This document shows positions 53,229 to 59,316 of a stretch of 64,000 bases of DNA, one piece after another. The notes beneath the pieces were generated by a model. The model saw only the letters and a list, made by a program, of their open reading frames with translations, was not told where the DNA came from and ran no database searches. The translations under genes and the position numbers were made by a program. The stretch spans positions 26,432-90,431 of the forward strand of contig CAWKJU010000030.1 of the NCBI GenBank assembly GCA_963849955.1. Reading direction: 5' to 3'. How positions within the stretch are numbered: position 1 is the stretch's first letter; every line of letters begins with the position of its first letter. This stretch comes from CAWFGW01 sp963849955. GTDB lineage: Bacteria; Bacteroidota; Bacteroidia; Cytophagales; JAAEPT01.

Positions 53229-53638
53229 AGTATGTTAAAATAGTTACCATAGTTATAATTTCATATTTAGTAAATGTTACATTTTTCCTTAACATTATTC
53301 ATAGTGATTACTACAAGGGTTTTTCAAAATATATAGGAATAAGAGATTTAGAAGTTTTTGTGTATCTGTTGTTTTATTATTTTATTAACTTTATACTTAT
53401 TAAACTAATTTTTGAAAAAAGGAGTGGTCTCTTCTCCTTTCTAATTTTAATTCTTTCTGATATAACTTTTTATTTTTTCTTGTATTTATTTTCGTTAATA
53501 AATTCTTCGCTTGATAATATAACTCATGGTGTAGAAGATCTTATTGATGCTTTTTTATTAGTTAGGGAATTGTATTTTATTTTTTTTATTGGAATTGTAT
53601 ATATATATATCGAATCACGGTCCTTGAAACACAAATGA
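53225..53638 (+). CDS. Four-TM membrane protein, candidate immunity protein
   Basis: 137 residues, four hydrophobic helices (about 5-25, 38-60, 67-93, 114-132) and almost no polar domain. Its ATG overlaps the stop of the preceding gene (ATGA), so translation is coupled. Small membrane immunity proteins of this kind protect against periplasmic or pore-forming toxins. The role is inferred from position, size and AT-rich composition; no family was recognised. Confidence 0.6.
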   Translation: MKYVKIVTIVIISYLVNVTFFLNIIHSDYYKGFSKYIGIRDLEVFVYLLFYYFINFILIKLIFEKRSGLFSFLILILSDITFYFFLYLFSLINSSLDNITHGVEDLIDAFLLVRELYFIFFIGIVYIYIESRSLKHK

Positions 53639-53650
53639 TGATATTTTAGT

Positions 53651-53772
53651 GTAGCCTTCCAATTTAAACCTTTCGTAGGTATAGAAGTAAGTGGAAAATT
53701 GTCAACTGGTATTTCTTATAAAACTTCAACTATAGATAAAATAGGAGAACAAGCTTTTTTAAAGACCACAAT
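53651..53772 (+). other. Short gene remnant before a RAYT pseudogene
   Basis: One frame reads VAFQFKPFVGIEVSGKLSTG then ISYKTSTIDKIGEQAFLKTT without a start, ending where a RAYT start codon begins. The alternating pattern suggests beta strands. Probably the tail of a displaced secreted protein. Confidence 0.35.
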
Positions 53773-54335
53773 ATGTCAGAGAAATACAAATTCAATAATC
53801 CCGAAGGAATATATTTAGTAACAAGTACAGTTGTTTTTTTTGGTCCCGATAACTATCGGGAGATTTGTTTACTAGGAAAGAATACAAACACATCGTATTA
53901 GAGTCGTTAAAGTATTATCAAAATAAGCGAGGGTTAGTAGTACATGCCTATTGCATAATGCCAAGTCATTTACATATGATTATCAGTAATAATGATGAAG
54001 AGTTAAGTGCAACTTTGCGAGATTTTAAAAAAATGACGAATAAGAAAATAGTTGAAGAAATTAGTCTAATAAATGAAAGTAGGCGCGAGTAGTTTTTAAG
54101 AGCATTTAGCAGGGCAGGTCAAAAGTTAAAAAGGATAGTGGCATATAAAGTATGGAAAGATGGTAATCACCCTATTGAGTTGGATTCATTATCTTTAGTG
54201 TCTGAAAAGCTAGATTATACACATAAAAATCCTGTAGAAGATGGAATAGTTGATGAGCCAGAATATTATTGGTATAGTTCAGCGAGGGATTATGCAGGAA
54301 AAAAAGGTTTAATAGAAATAGCGTTGTTAAATTAG
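53773..54335 (+). pseudogene. RAYT pseudogene, family B-like
   Basis: The ATG at 53773 opens MSEKYKFNNPEGIYLVTSTV, then an 18-bp palindrome (53844-53861) is inserted and shifts the frame. The remainder continues as MPSHLHMII (intact HLH) and DFKKMTNKKIVEEI, is stopped by TAG at 54090 in a place where related copies have Trp (REW), and resumes in another frame with KLDYTHKNPVEDGI (tyrosine region) to 54335. At least three lesions make it inactive. It is related to the RAYT at 56178. Confidence 0.8.
53844..53861. repeat. Perfect palindrome inserted in the RAYT pseudogene
   Basis: TCCCGATAACTATCGGGA: 8-bp arms around AC. The core CCGAT/ATCGG recurs at 40986-41011 and 8307-8322, so it seems a dispersed small repeat unrelated to REP A or B. 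Confidence 0.6.
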
Positions 54336-54340
54336 ATAGG

Positions 54341-54689
54341 TGCAAAGGATAATAATCCAAGTGATTTAATGAAAGCCTTGAAAGTATATACATCAAAGCA
54401 ATTGCAAGAAAAGATTGAAAGCAACAATCAAGAAAGTAGGCGAGAGTGGTTGTTGTGGATGATGGCAAGGGCAGGTAGCAAAAATAGTAATGTTAAAAAA
54501 AGACAGTTTTGGCAACAGCACAATAAACCAATAATACTGTGGAGTGCAGAAGTCATAGACCAGAAGTTAGACTACATCCATAATAATCCAGTAGAAGCTG
54601 GTTTTGTATTAGAGCCAGAGCATTGGAAATATAGTAGTGCGATAGATTATGCAGGAGGCAAAGGGTTACTAGAAATTGATTATGTTTAG
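54341..54689 (+). pseudogene. 3' fragment of a family B RAYT gene
   Basis: Nearly identical to 56380-56723 of the intact RAYT gene: KDNNPSDLMKALKVYTSKQL through DYIHNNPVEAGFVLE to the stop. The HUH-motif half is missing, so it is inactive. It keeps the catalytic-tyrosine end and the following right-end REP at 54702. Confidence 0.85.
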
Positions 54690-54701
54690 AGTAAGTAGTA
54701 T

Positions 54702-54736
54702 GTTGGACACGAGCTACAAGCTCGCGCCAGCTGGGG
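54702..54736. repeat. REP palindrome B, right-end orientation
   Basis: GTTGGACACGAGC, then TACAA, then GCTCGCGCCAGCTGGGG. The dyad CACGAGC/GCTCGCG is the inverse of the left-end form at 56093. A toxin-like fragment starts directly after it. Confidence 0.85.
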
Positions 54737-54742
54737 AGTGGC

Positions 54743-55039
54743 CCATATTGGACAAGAACCAAACCAGAAAAATTAGATGATGTTGTGGGGGGTACTGCAG
54801 TACTTCCTGAGTGGAATAACTTTCAGTATCTACATGAATATACTATTCCTGACGGTGTGACAATTAAAAGTTGGAAAGGAAAAACAGCTAGCCAGCCAGT
54901 TTCCTATAAGCCAGACGGCACACCTCTTCCAAGTAATTATCATCTTTCAGGAGGAGACGAACAATTGTTCATAAGCTTTATTGGGAGACAAGATTCAGGT
55001 TTTGAAGTAGCTGTAAAATCAGTAGAAGCAACATGGTAG
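54743..55039 (+). pseudogene. Orphan C-terminal toxin-like fragment
   Basis: The frame is open from the REP: YWTRTKPEKLDD then VVGGTAVLPEWNNFQYLHEY and IPDGVTIKSWKGKTASQ, ending SGGDEQLFISF and on. No start codon of its own except an internal GTG at 54785. The pattern of aromatic strands with IPDGVTI and a late GGxxQ is seen in toxin tails with NAD-binding or nuclease folds, but the family is not certain. Its stop overlaps the following ATG by 7 bp, the layout of a toxin tail with its immunity gene. Confidence 0.5.
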
Positions 55040-55362
55040 ATTTGGCAAAGCATGAAAAAAAAATAGAGGAATTAGAGATTTTTTTCACAGAAGTTATCTC
55101 AAACCCTAACAATCTAAATACGACTAGTTCAGGTGCAGGGGCTGAATACGGCTTGGAATGCATCTTAGCCATAAAAAAGGCCATACAGTCTTATAAGAAA
55201 AAACCTGCAAATAAGTATTTGAAAAGTATATTTTATGGCTTTACAGCTATTTCAAGAGGTGTTGAAAGCTTTAATGATTATGATCTTGAAATGAGATTTA
55301 GAGAAGTCTCCAAAGGCACCTATTCTTTACAAGAGGACTTAAAGCCACACATCAAGTGGTGA
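55033..55362 (+). CDS. Small helical protein, candidate immunity protein
   Basis: 109 residues, no signal peptide, charged and mainly helical (DLAKHEKKIEELEIFFTEV, YLKSIFYGFTAISRGVESF, LEMRFREVSKG). The ATG lies inside the last codons of the toxin-like fragment. Cytoplasmic immunity proteins are commonly of this size; the role is inferred from position. Confidence 0.5.
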   Translation: MVDLAKHEKKIEELEIFFTEVISNPNNLNTTSSGAGAEYGLECILAIKKAIQSYKKKPANKYLKSIFYGFTAISRGVESFNDYDLEMRFREVSKGTYSLQEDLKPHIKW

Positions 55363-55477
55363 TCAGACAGAAAAAGCCTTCCGGCCTTTTGATTCCCGGA
55401 TAAAGGTATCGATCACATCAAAGAGCGTATGTTTTTTATCTTCATCGAGTTGCTGAATCTCTTCAATCCTCTTTAAA
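55363..55477 (-). pseudogene. C-terminal remnant of an XRE-type regulator
   Basis: Reading on the minus strand: TLKRIEEIQQLDEDKKHT then LFDVIDTFIRESKGRKAF and a stop at 55363. This is the usual end of Bacteroidota XRE-family regulators (helix after the HTH, then a F-I-R-x-x-K-x-R-K-A tail). The HTH part is missing, so it is a fragment. Confidence 0.55.
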
Positions 55478-55762
55478 GTGAGTACTCCAGGAGGTGTTAA
55501 TCTGCTTAATAAACCAGATCATTACTATGATGCGTCAACTTGGTGGGATGCGTATAATAAGCCGTGGCTAAATAGGGCTATTGATAGAGGGGATGATGTT
55601 TATTTGGCTACCATACCCCAAAAAGCAGATGAGGTTATGGATGCTGCTGGTAATTTAAAGGGTGCTTTTGCGGAAGAATTGAACCATTTGGTTTTTAGGA
55701 ATTACAAGCCTAGTAATATAGCTGACAATGAATGGAATAGTATCAAATCATGGTTTAAATAA
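55478..55762 (+). pseudogene. Orphan C-terminal toxin-like domain
   Basis: 94 codons from a GTG: GGVNLLNKPDHYYDASTWWD, then AYNKPWLNRAIDRGDDVYLA and TIPQKADEVMDAAGNLKG, ending WNSIKSWFK. A domain with this style closes RHS/wall-associated polymorphic toxins of Bacteroidota in my experience of such proteins, but I cannot name it. It has no native N-terminus and starts where the XRE remnant ends. Confidence 0.5.
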
Positions 55763-55765
55763 GGA

Positions 55766-56065
55766 CTAAAAGCAATCCTTGAAATCTCGGTCAGATGTAA
55801 TGTTAATGTATTCATCAATCGTACGAATGAGGTCTGCTAGTTGGAATTTATTATTGATTTTTATTGTACCATTTTGTTTGATAATATAAATGGGGTTTTC
55901 TTCTAGGTATTGGATAATGCCTTTTATTTTACCTACTCCAGTTGCATTTCCAGACGCTACCTGTAGGGCATAAACCATATTTTGAACATCTTCTAGTGAG
56001 AGTTCCTTTTTACGGTTAAGATGTTCAATCATTAGACGTTTTTGCTGTTCTTGTACATGACTCAT
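55766..56065 (-). CDS. Small protein of unknown function
   Basis: 99 residues from an ATG, charged and helical (QEQQKRLMIEHLNRKKELSL, LADLIRTIDEYINITSDRD), without signal peptide. It reads towards the toxin-like domain at 55478 and starts 26 bp from a REP. Could be an immunity or regulatory gene; the opposite strand is unusual for a matched pair. No family recognised. Confidence 0.45.
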   Translation of the reverse strand: MSHVQEQQKRLMIEHLNRKKELSLEDVQNMVYALQVASGNATGVGKIKGIIQYLEENPIYIIKQNGTIKINNKFQLADLIRTIDEYINITSDRDFKDCF

Positions 56066-56092
56066 GAAAATGCTTTTCTAGCTTTAGAATCT

Positions 56093-56123
56093 CCCCGCTA
56101 GCGCGAGCTTGTAGCTCGTGCTA
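56093..56123. repeat. REP palindrome B, left end
   Basis: CCCCGC then TAGCGCGAGC, loop TTGTA, GCTCGTGCTA. A 10-bp dyad with one G-T pair; inverse of the right-end form. Begins the intact family B unit. Confidence 0.85.
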
Positions 56124-56177
56124 CTTCTATTTATTTATAGAAATACTTATCTTCAAAGAAAAGATATTTTTTCAATA

Positions 56178-56723
56178 ATGAGCCGTAAGAATAAGTTTTT
56201 AAATAAAGAAGGGCTGTATTTTGTAAGTTTTGCTACAGTCTATTGGTTAGATGTATTTGTTCGAGATAGCTATTTTTACACGATGCTGCAAAGCTTATCT
56301 TATTGCCATAAAGAAAAAGGGATGGAAATATATGCGTGGTGTATAATGCCTAGTCATGTACATTTGATTTTTAGAGCAAAGGATAATAATCCAAGTGATT
56401 TAATGAAAGCCTTGAAAGTATATACATCAAAGCAATTGCAAGAAAAGATTGAAAACAACAATCAAGAAAGTAGGCGAGAGTGGTTGTTGTGGATGATGGC
56501 AAGGGCAGGTAGCAAAAATAGTAATGTTAAAAAAAGACAGTTTTGGCAACAACACAATAAACCAATAGAACTGTGGAGTGCAGAAGTCATAGACCAGAAG
56601 TTAGACTACATCCATAATAATCCAGTAGAAGCTGGTTTTGTATTAGAGCCAGAGCATTGGAAATATAGTAGTGCCATAGATTATGCAGGAGGCAAAGGGT
56701 TACTAGAAATTGATTATGTTTAG
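56178..56723 (+). CDS. REP-associated tyrosine transposase (RAYT), family B
   Basis: 181 residues from the ATG at 56178 (MSRKNKFLNKEGLYFVSFAT). Metal motif HVH in CIMPSHVHLIFRA; catalytic-tyrosine motif DYIHNNPVEAG. A Glu/Gln/Lys-rich helix lies between (SKQLQEKIENNNQES). All catalytic parts are present, so it may be active. It differs strongly from the 49518/50960 copies, which is a separate RAYT lineage with its own REP. Confidence 0.9.
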   Translation: MSRKNKFLNKEGLYFVSFATVYWLDVFVRDSYFYTMLQSLSYCHKEKGMEIYAWCIMPSHVHLIFRAKDNNPSDLMKALKVYTSKQLQEKIENNNQESRREWLLWMMARAGSKNSNVKKRQFWQQHNKPIELWSAEVIDQKLDYIHNNPVEAGFVLEPEHWKYSSAIDYAGGKGLLEIDYV

Positions 56724-56735
56724 AGTAAGTAGTAT

Positions 56736-56770
56736 GTTGGACACGAGCTACAAGCTCGCGCCAGCTGGGG
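56736..56770. repeat. REP palindrome B, right end
   Basis: GTTGGACACGAGC, TACAA, GCTCGCGCCAGCTGGGG: same as 54702-54736. Confidence 0.85.
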
Positions 56771-57055
56771 GGGAATAAAGTTAAAATAAGTATGGTTGAA
56801 AAATTTTGTTTATTAACAGAGAAAAAAACATCTATAATCCCCAATTTATCATCTGATAACCAATCTTCTTTATTGGAAAACAGCACTGAAGAAGAATATA
56901 GAGAATATATAAATTCTAGTTCAAAAGGACTTAAATGGCAATATCAAGGCTCTGAATTTGTGTTTTATGAAAAAGGAGTAAAAATTTTTGGTTATCCAAC
57001 ACCAGATATGGAAAAGATAATAATAATCTTTCCAATGGATTATAATAGGTATTGT
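56771..57055 (+). pseudogene. Gene fragment caught between two REP B ends
   Basis: An open frame (NKVKISMVEKFCLLTEKK, then LLENSTEEEYREYINSSSKG, FVFYEKGVKIFGYP, IIIIFPMDYNRY) runs in from the REP at 56736 and out into the REP at 57056. An ATG at 56792 could start a 91-residue product ending CAPR in REP sequence. No family recognised; size and AT content fit an effector or immunity gene remnant. Confidence 0.5.
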
Positions 57056-57147
57056 GCCCCCCGCTAGCGCGAGCTTGTAGCTCGTGCTATACGTAGTATT
57101 TATCACAATTGCTTATCGTCAAAAAAAGGATATTTTTTAAGTCATGA
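57056..57147. repeat. REP palindrome B plus relic of a RAYT 5' end
   Basis: GCCCCCCGCTAGCGCGAGC with TTGTA and GCTCGTGC (57056-57090) is the left-end form. The next 55 bp resemble the leader of the RAYT at 56178 (TTATCGTCAAAAAAAGGAT, TTTTTTAAGTCATGAGT) up to the start codon at 57144, after which homology stops. Confidence 0.65.
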
Positions 57148-57232
57148 GTCCACAACATGGCGGGAACAGGGTAATCTCGTTAGTTAGTTTGATTTTTTTA
57201 AAATTAGACTGTTTAAGATAAAAACAAAATGT

Positions 57233-57240
57233 ATCTTTGG
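57233..57240 (+). promoter_or_regulatory. -7 promoter element of the Ig/lipocalin lipoprotein
   Basis: TATCTTTG (TAnnTTTG), 22 bp before the ATG at 57263. Confidence 0.5.
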
Positions 57241-57262
57241 GGTTTAATTTAAACGTATAATC

Positions 57263-57940
57263 ATGAAAAATTTTAAATTCTTTTACGCACTATTTCTTTT
57301 GTCACTCTGCATTATTTCTTGCAACAAAGAAAATGATTCTCCAACTCCAGACAAAACCGAAACTACAAACGAAGCGCCTGTAGCAAATGCTGATCAGGCG
57401 ACAGTAACTAGTGGTGACTCAGTCGTTCTTGATTTGTTGTCAAACGACACAGACAAAGAAGGAAATGCACTTACCATTACTGCAGTATCAAAACCTGCAA
57501 AAGGTACATTGAGTGAAAAAGCAGGAGTGTATACGTATACTGCAAATGCCAACACAGATGGTAAAGAAACACTAACCTACACACTAAGTGATGGAGTCAA
57601 CACGGCAACGGGAACCGTGATAATTACAATTACGGCTAAAGTGGCAAACGGACCCTCTATTGTAGGTACATGGACAACTACAGATAAGGAAGCTTTTATA
57701 TGTGATAACAATACAACAAGTGAATCTCACGAGTTGACTAGTGATGGAAAATACATAAACAACTGCCCTGGTTTTGGAGAAATAAAAGTGGCGTATATTG
57801 TTTCAGCGGATAAAAAAACGCTCACTGTAAAAGATCTTCCTTTTCCTGGAAATGATGCTGTGTTTACGATAGTGAGTTTAACTGAAACAGTTATGGTTTT
57901 AAATACAGCGAACAAAAGTTTTACGTTCACAAGAGATTAA
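57263..57940 (+). CDS. Lipoprotein with Ig-like and lipocalin-like domains
   Basis: 225 residues. Signal peptide with lipobox LCIISC (Cys20). A Thr/Pro linker precedes a cadherin/Ig-like (Big_9-type) domain (about 38-125): APVANADQATVTSGDSVVLD, LLSNDTDKEGNALTI and GKETLTYTLSDGVNTATG. A C-terminal lipocalin-like sheet follows (SIVGTWTTTDKEAFICD to LTETVMVLNTANKSFTF). It is likely displayed on the outer membrane; its ligand is unknown. It has its own promoter within the island. Confidence 0.8.
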   Translation: MKNFKFFYALFLLSLCIISCNKENDSPTPDKTETTNEAPVANADQATVTSGDSVVLDLLSNDTDKEGNALTITAVSKPAKGTLSEKAGVYTYTANANTDGKETLTYTLSDGVNTATGTVIITITAKVANGPSIVGTWTTTDKEAFICDNNTTSESHELTSDGKYINNCPGFGEIKVAYIVSADKKTLTVKDLPFPGNDAVFTIVSLTETVMVLNTANKSFTFTRD

Positions 57941-58054
57941 ATCTTATAACAAGTTACTAAATAGGAGATTGCCTTACTTTGAGCAATCTCCTGTTATTTT
58001 CAGTACCCGTTAGATCAAATTAAAGTATTTTCTATTCTCTAAAGTGTACCCTAT

Positions 58055-58165
58055 TTGTGCTTTTCCCCACTCACGTCTGTTTGTAGTTAATTATTTATAA
58101 CGATTGCTTAACTTCAAATAAAAGATGCTTTTTCAAGAATGAGTTCTAAGTATAAGTTTTAAACA
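58055..58165 (+). repeat. Degenerate REP B and RAYT 5' relic
   Basis: CCCCACTCACGTCTGTTTGT, then TTATTTATAACGATTGCTTA and an ATGAGTTCTAAGTATAAG that reads MSSKYKF and stops. This matches the order REP-leader-start of the RAYT at 56178, with many changes. An old insertion footprint upstream of the next gene. Confidence 0.5.
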
Positions 58166-58170
58166 AATGA

Positions 58171-58671
58171 ATGATAAGAGATAAGATAAAATATTTTTGT
58201 TTGATTATACTTTTTGGAGTGATTAGTACTACATGTACCAAACGATATATCTCAAGCAATTTAAATGTTCAAAAAGAAGTCTATAGTCAGATGTTAGCGG
58301 ATAATTCGAAGACAATAGCTGTTTTAGACACCACTTATCGATTAGACAGAACGCGACTTCTTCGAAAAATGGGAGGAATTACCATAGATCAGGATTATGA
58401 AATTACATATACTTTTCACGTTGATAATAAGATTTATACAGGGGTTCATAAATTTGAAAAACTACCTACCTATCAGGAAGTTGAAGTATATTATAATAAA
58501 TCAAATCCATCTATTAACACACTCAACCTGAACAAGTCAGTACAAAAAGTAGATAGCAATCACAGTTTTAATCTGGCTATGGGTATTTTGTTTGCTGGAC
58601 TTTCTTTGTATTTCCTTTATCAGTTTGTTAGCCTATTCCGAAACTCCATTCCCAAAAGAATAAGTCGTTAA
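58171..58671 (+). CDS. Membrane-anchored protein of unknown function
   Basis: 166 residues. An N-terminal signal with a lipobox-like GVISTTC (Cys about 22), a soluble part with KIYTGVHKFEKLPTYQEVEV, and a C-terminal membrane helix (about 135-155, LAMGILFAGLSLYFLYQF). The soluble part resembles the DUF3592-like fold (Y..V.G......P.G..V.V.YNP), with YNKSNPS, though the family link is weak. The ATG lies just after a RAYT relic. Confidence 0.55.
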   Translation: MIRDKIKYFCLIILFGVISTTCTKRYISSNLNVQKEVYSQMLADNSKTIAVLDTTYRLDRTRLLRKMGGITIDQDYEITYTFHVDNKIYTGVHKFEKLPTYQEVEVYYNKSNPSINTLNLNKSVQKVDSNHSFNLAMGILFAGLSLYFLYQFVSLFRNSIPKRISR

Positions 58672-58710
58672 AAGTGCTAGCTAACACGAATAAAAAATTA
58701 GAAAAGAAAC

Positions 58711-58746
58711 TACATAAGCAGTTTTTTATGATTAACTGCTTATGTA
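58711..58746. terminator. Terminator after the intact isomerase gene
   Basis: A 13-bp stem TACATAAGCAGTT (58711-58723) / AACTGCTTATGTA (58734-58746), 10-nt loop. Downstream of the minus-strand gene. Confidence 0.7.
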
Positions 58747-58758
58747 ATAATATATTAA

Positions 58759-59193
58759 CTATTCATTCACAACAATCTTGTCAATAGCATCGCCTTGCTT
58801 AATAGCGTCTATTACCTCTAAACCTTCTACCACCTTACCAAAACAAGTATGGTTTCTGTCTAAGTGAGCGGTATTATCGCGGCTATGGCATACAAAAAAT
58901 TGTGATCCACCGGTGTTTCTTCCCGCATGAGCCATAGATAGGACACCCCTTTCGTGATATTGGTTTTCACCATCTAGCTCACAGTCGATATGGTACCCAG
59001 GGCCACCGTCACCACGTTTATTAGGGCAACCGCCTTGTATTACAAAGTTTGGTATCACACGATGGAAATTCAATCCATCATAAAAACCTTTTTTTGCTAA
59101 GGATATAAAGTTTTCAACTGTTTTAGGGGCATCTTTTTCGTAAAACTCTACTTTCATTACTCCTTTAGGAGTGTGTATTTCTGCTGTTTTCAT
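58759..59193 (-). CDS. Cyclophilin-type peptidyl-prolyl cis-trans isomerase
   Basis: 144 residues, ATG start, no signal peptide, hence cytoplasmic. The cyclophilin core is complete: FHRVIPNFVIQGGCP (catalytic Arg and Phe), GDGGPGYHI, RGVLSMAHAGRNTGGSQFFV and HLDRNHTCFGKVVEG. It speeds prolyl isomerisation in folding. A 5'-truncated near-identical copy lies at 49073-49395, so this is the functional one and marks the right end of the accessory island. Confidence 0.93.
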   Translation of the reverse strand: MKTAEIHTPKGVMKVEFYEKDAPKTVENFISLAKKGFYDGLNFHRVIPNFVIQGGCPNKRGDGGPGYHIDCELDGENQYHERGVLSMAHAGRNTGGSQFFVCHSRDNTAHLDRNHTCFGKVVEGLEVIDAIKQGDAIDKIVVNE

Positions 59194-59316
59194 GGTATTT
59201 TAAGTAATTCTGATTCTATCAAATCGCAAGTTAGTTCATTTTTTAGAAACTAAGGACTTGCTGTTAAATTAAAACCAGGTTCCGATTTTCATTAGAATAG
59301 ATTAAATTGGCTGAGT

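Larger units (their letters stand above)
56093..56770 (+). mobile_element. RAYT unit of family B (REP-RAYT-REP)
   Basis: An intact RAYT gene flanked by REP B palindromes in opposite orientations (56093-56123 and 56736-56770). The ends face gene fragments on both sides. Other ends of the same family lie at 54702-54736 and 57056-57090. Confidence 0.75.

Noticed and set aside
54553..54762. Minus-strand frames opposite RAYT 3' ends (also 56587-56886)
   Set aside because: They repeat in both RAYT copies only because the DNA repeats; no independent support.
49396..57147. CRISPR array from the repeated palindromes
   Set aside because: The repeats are few, far apart, inverted relative to each other and flank genes, not uniform spacers.
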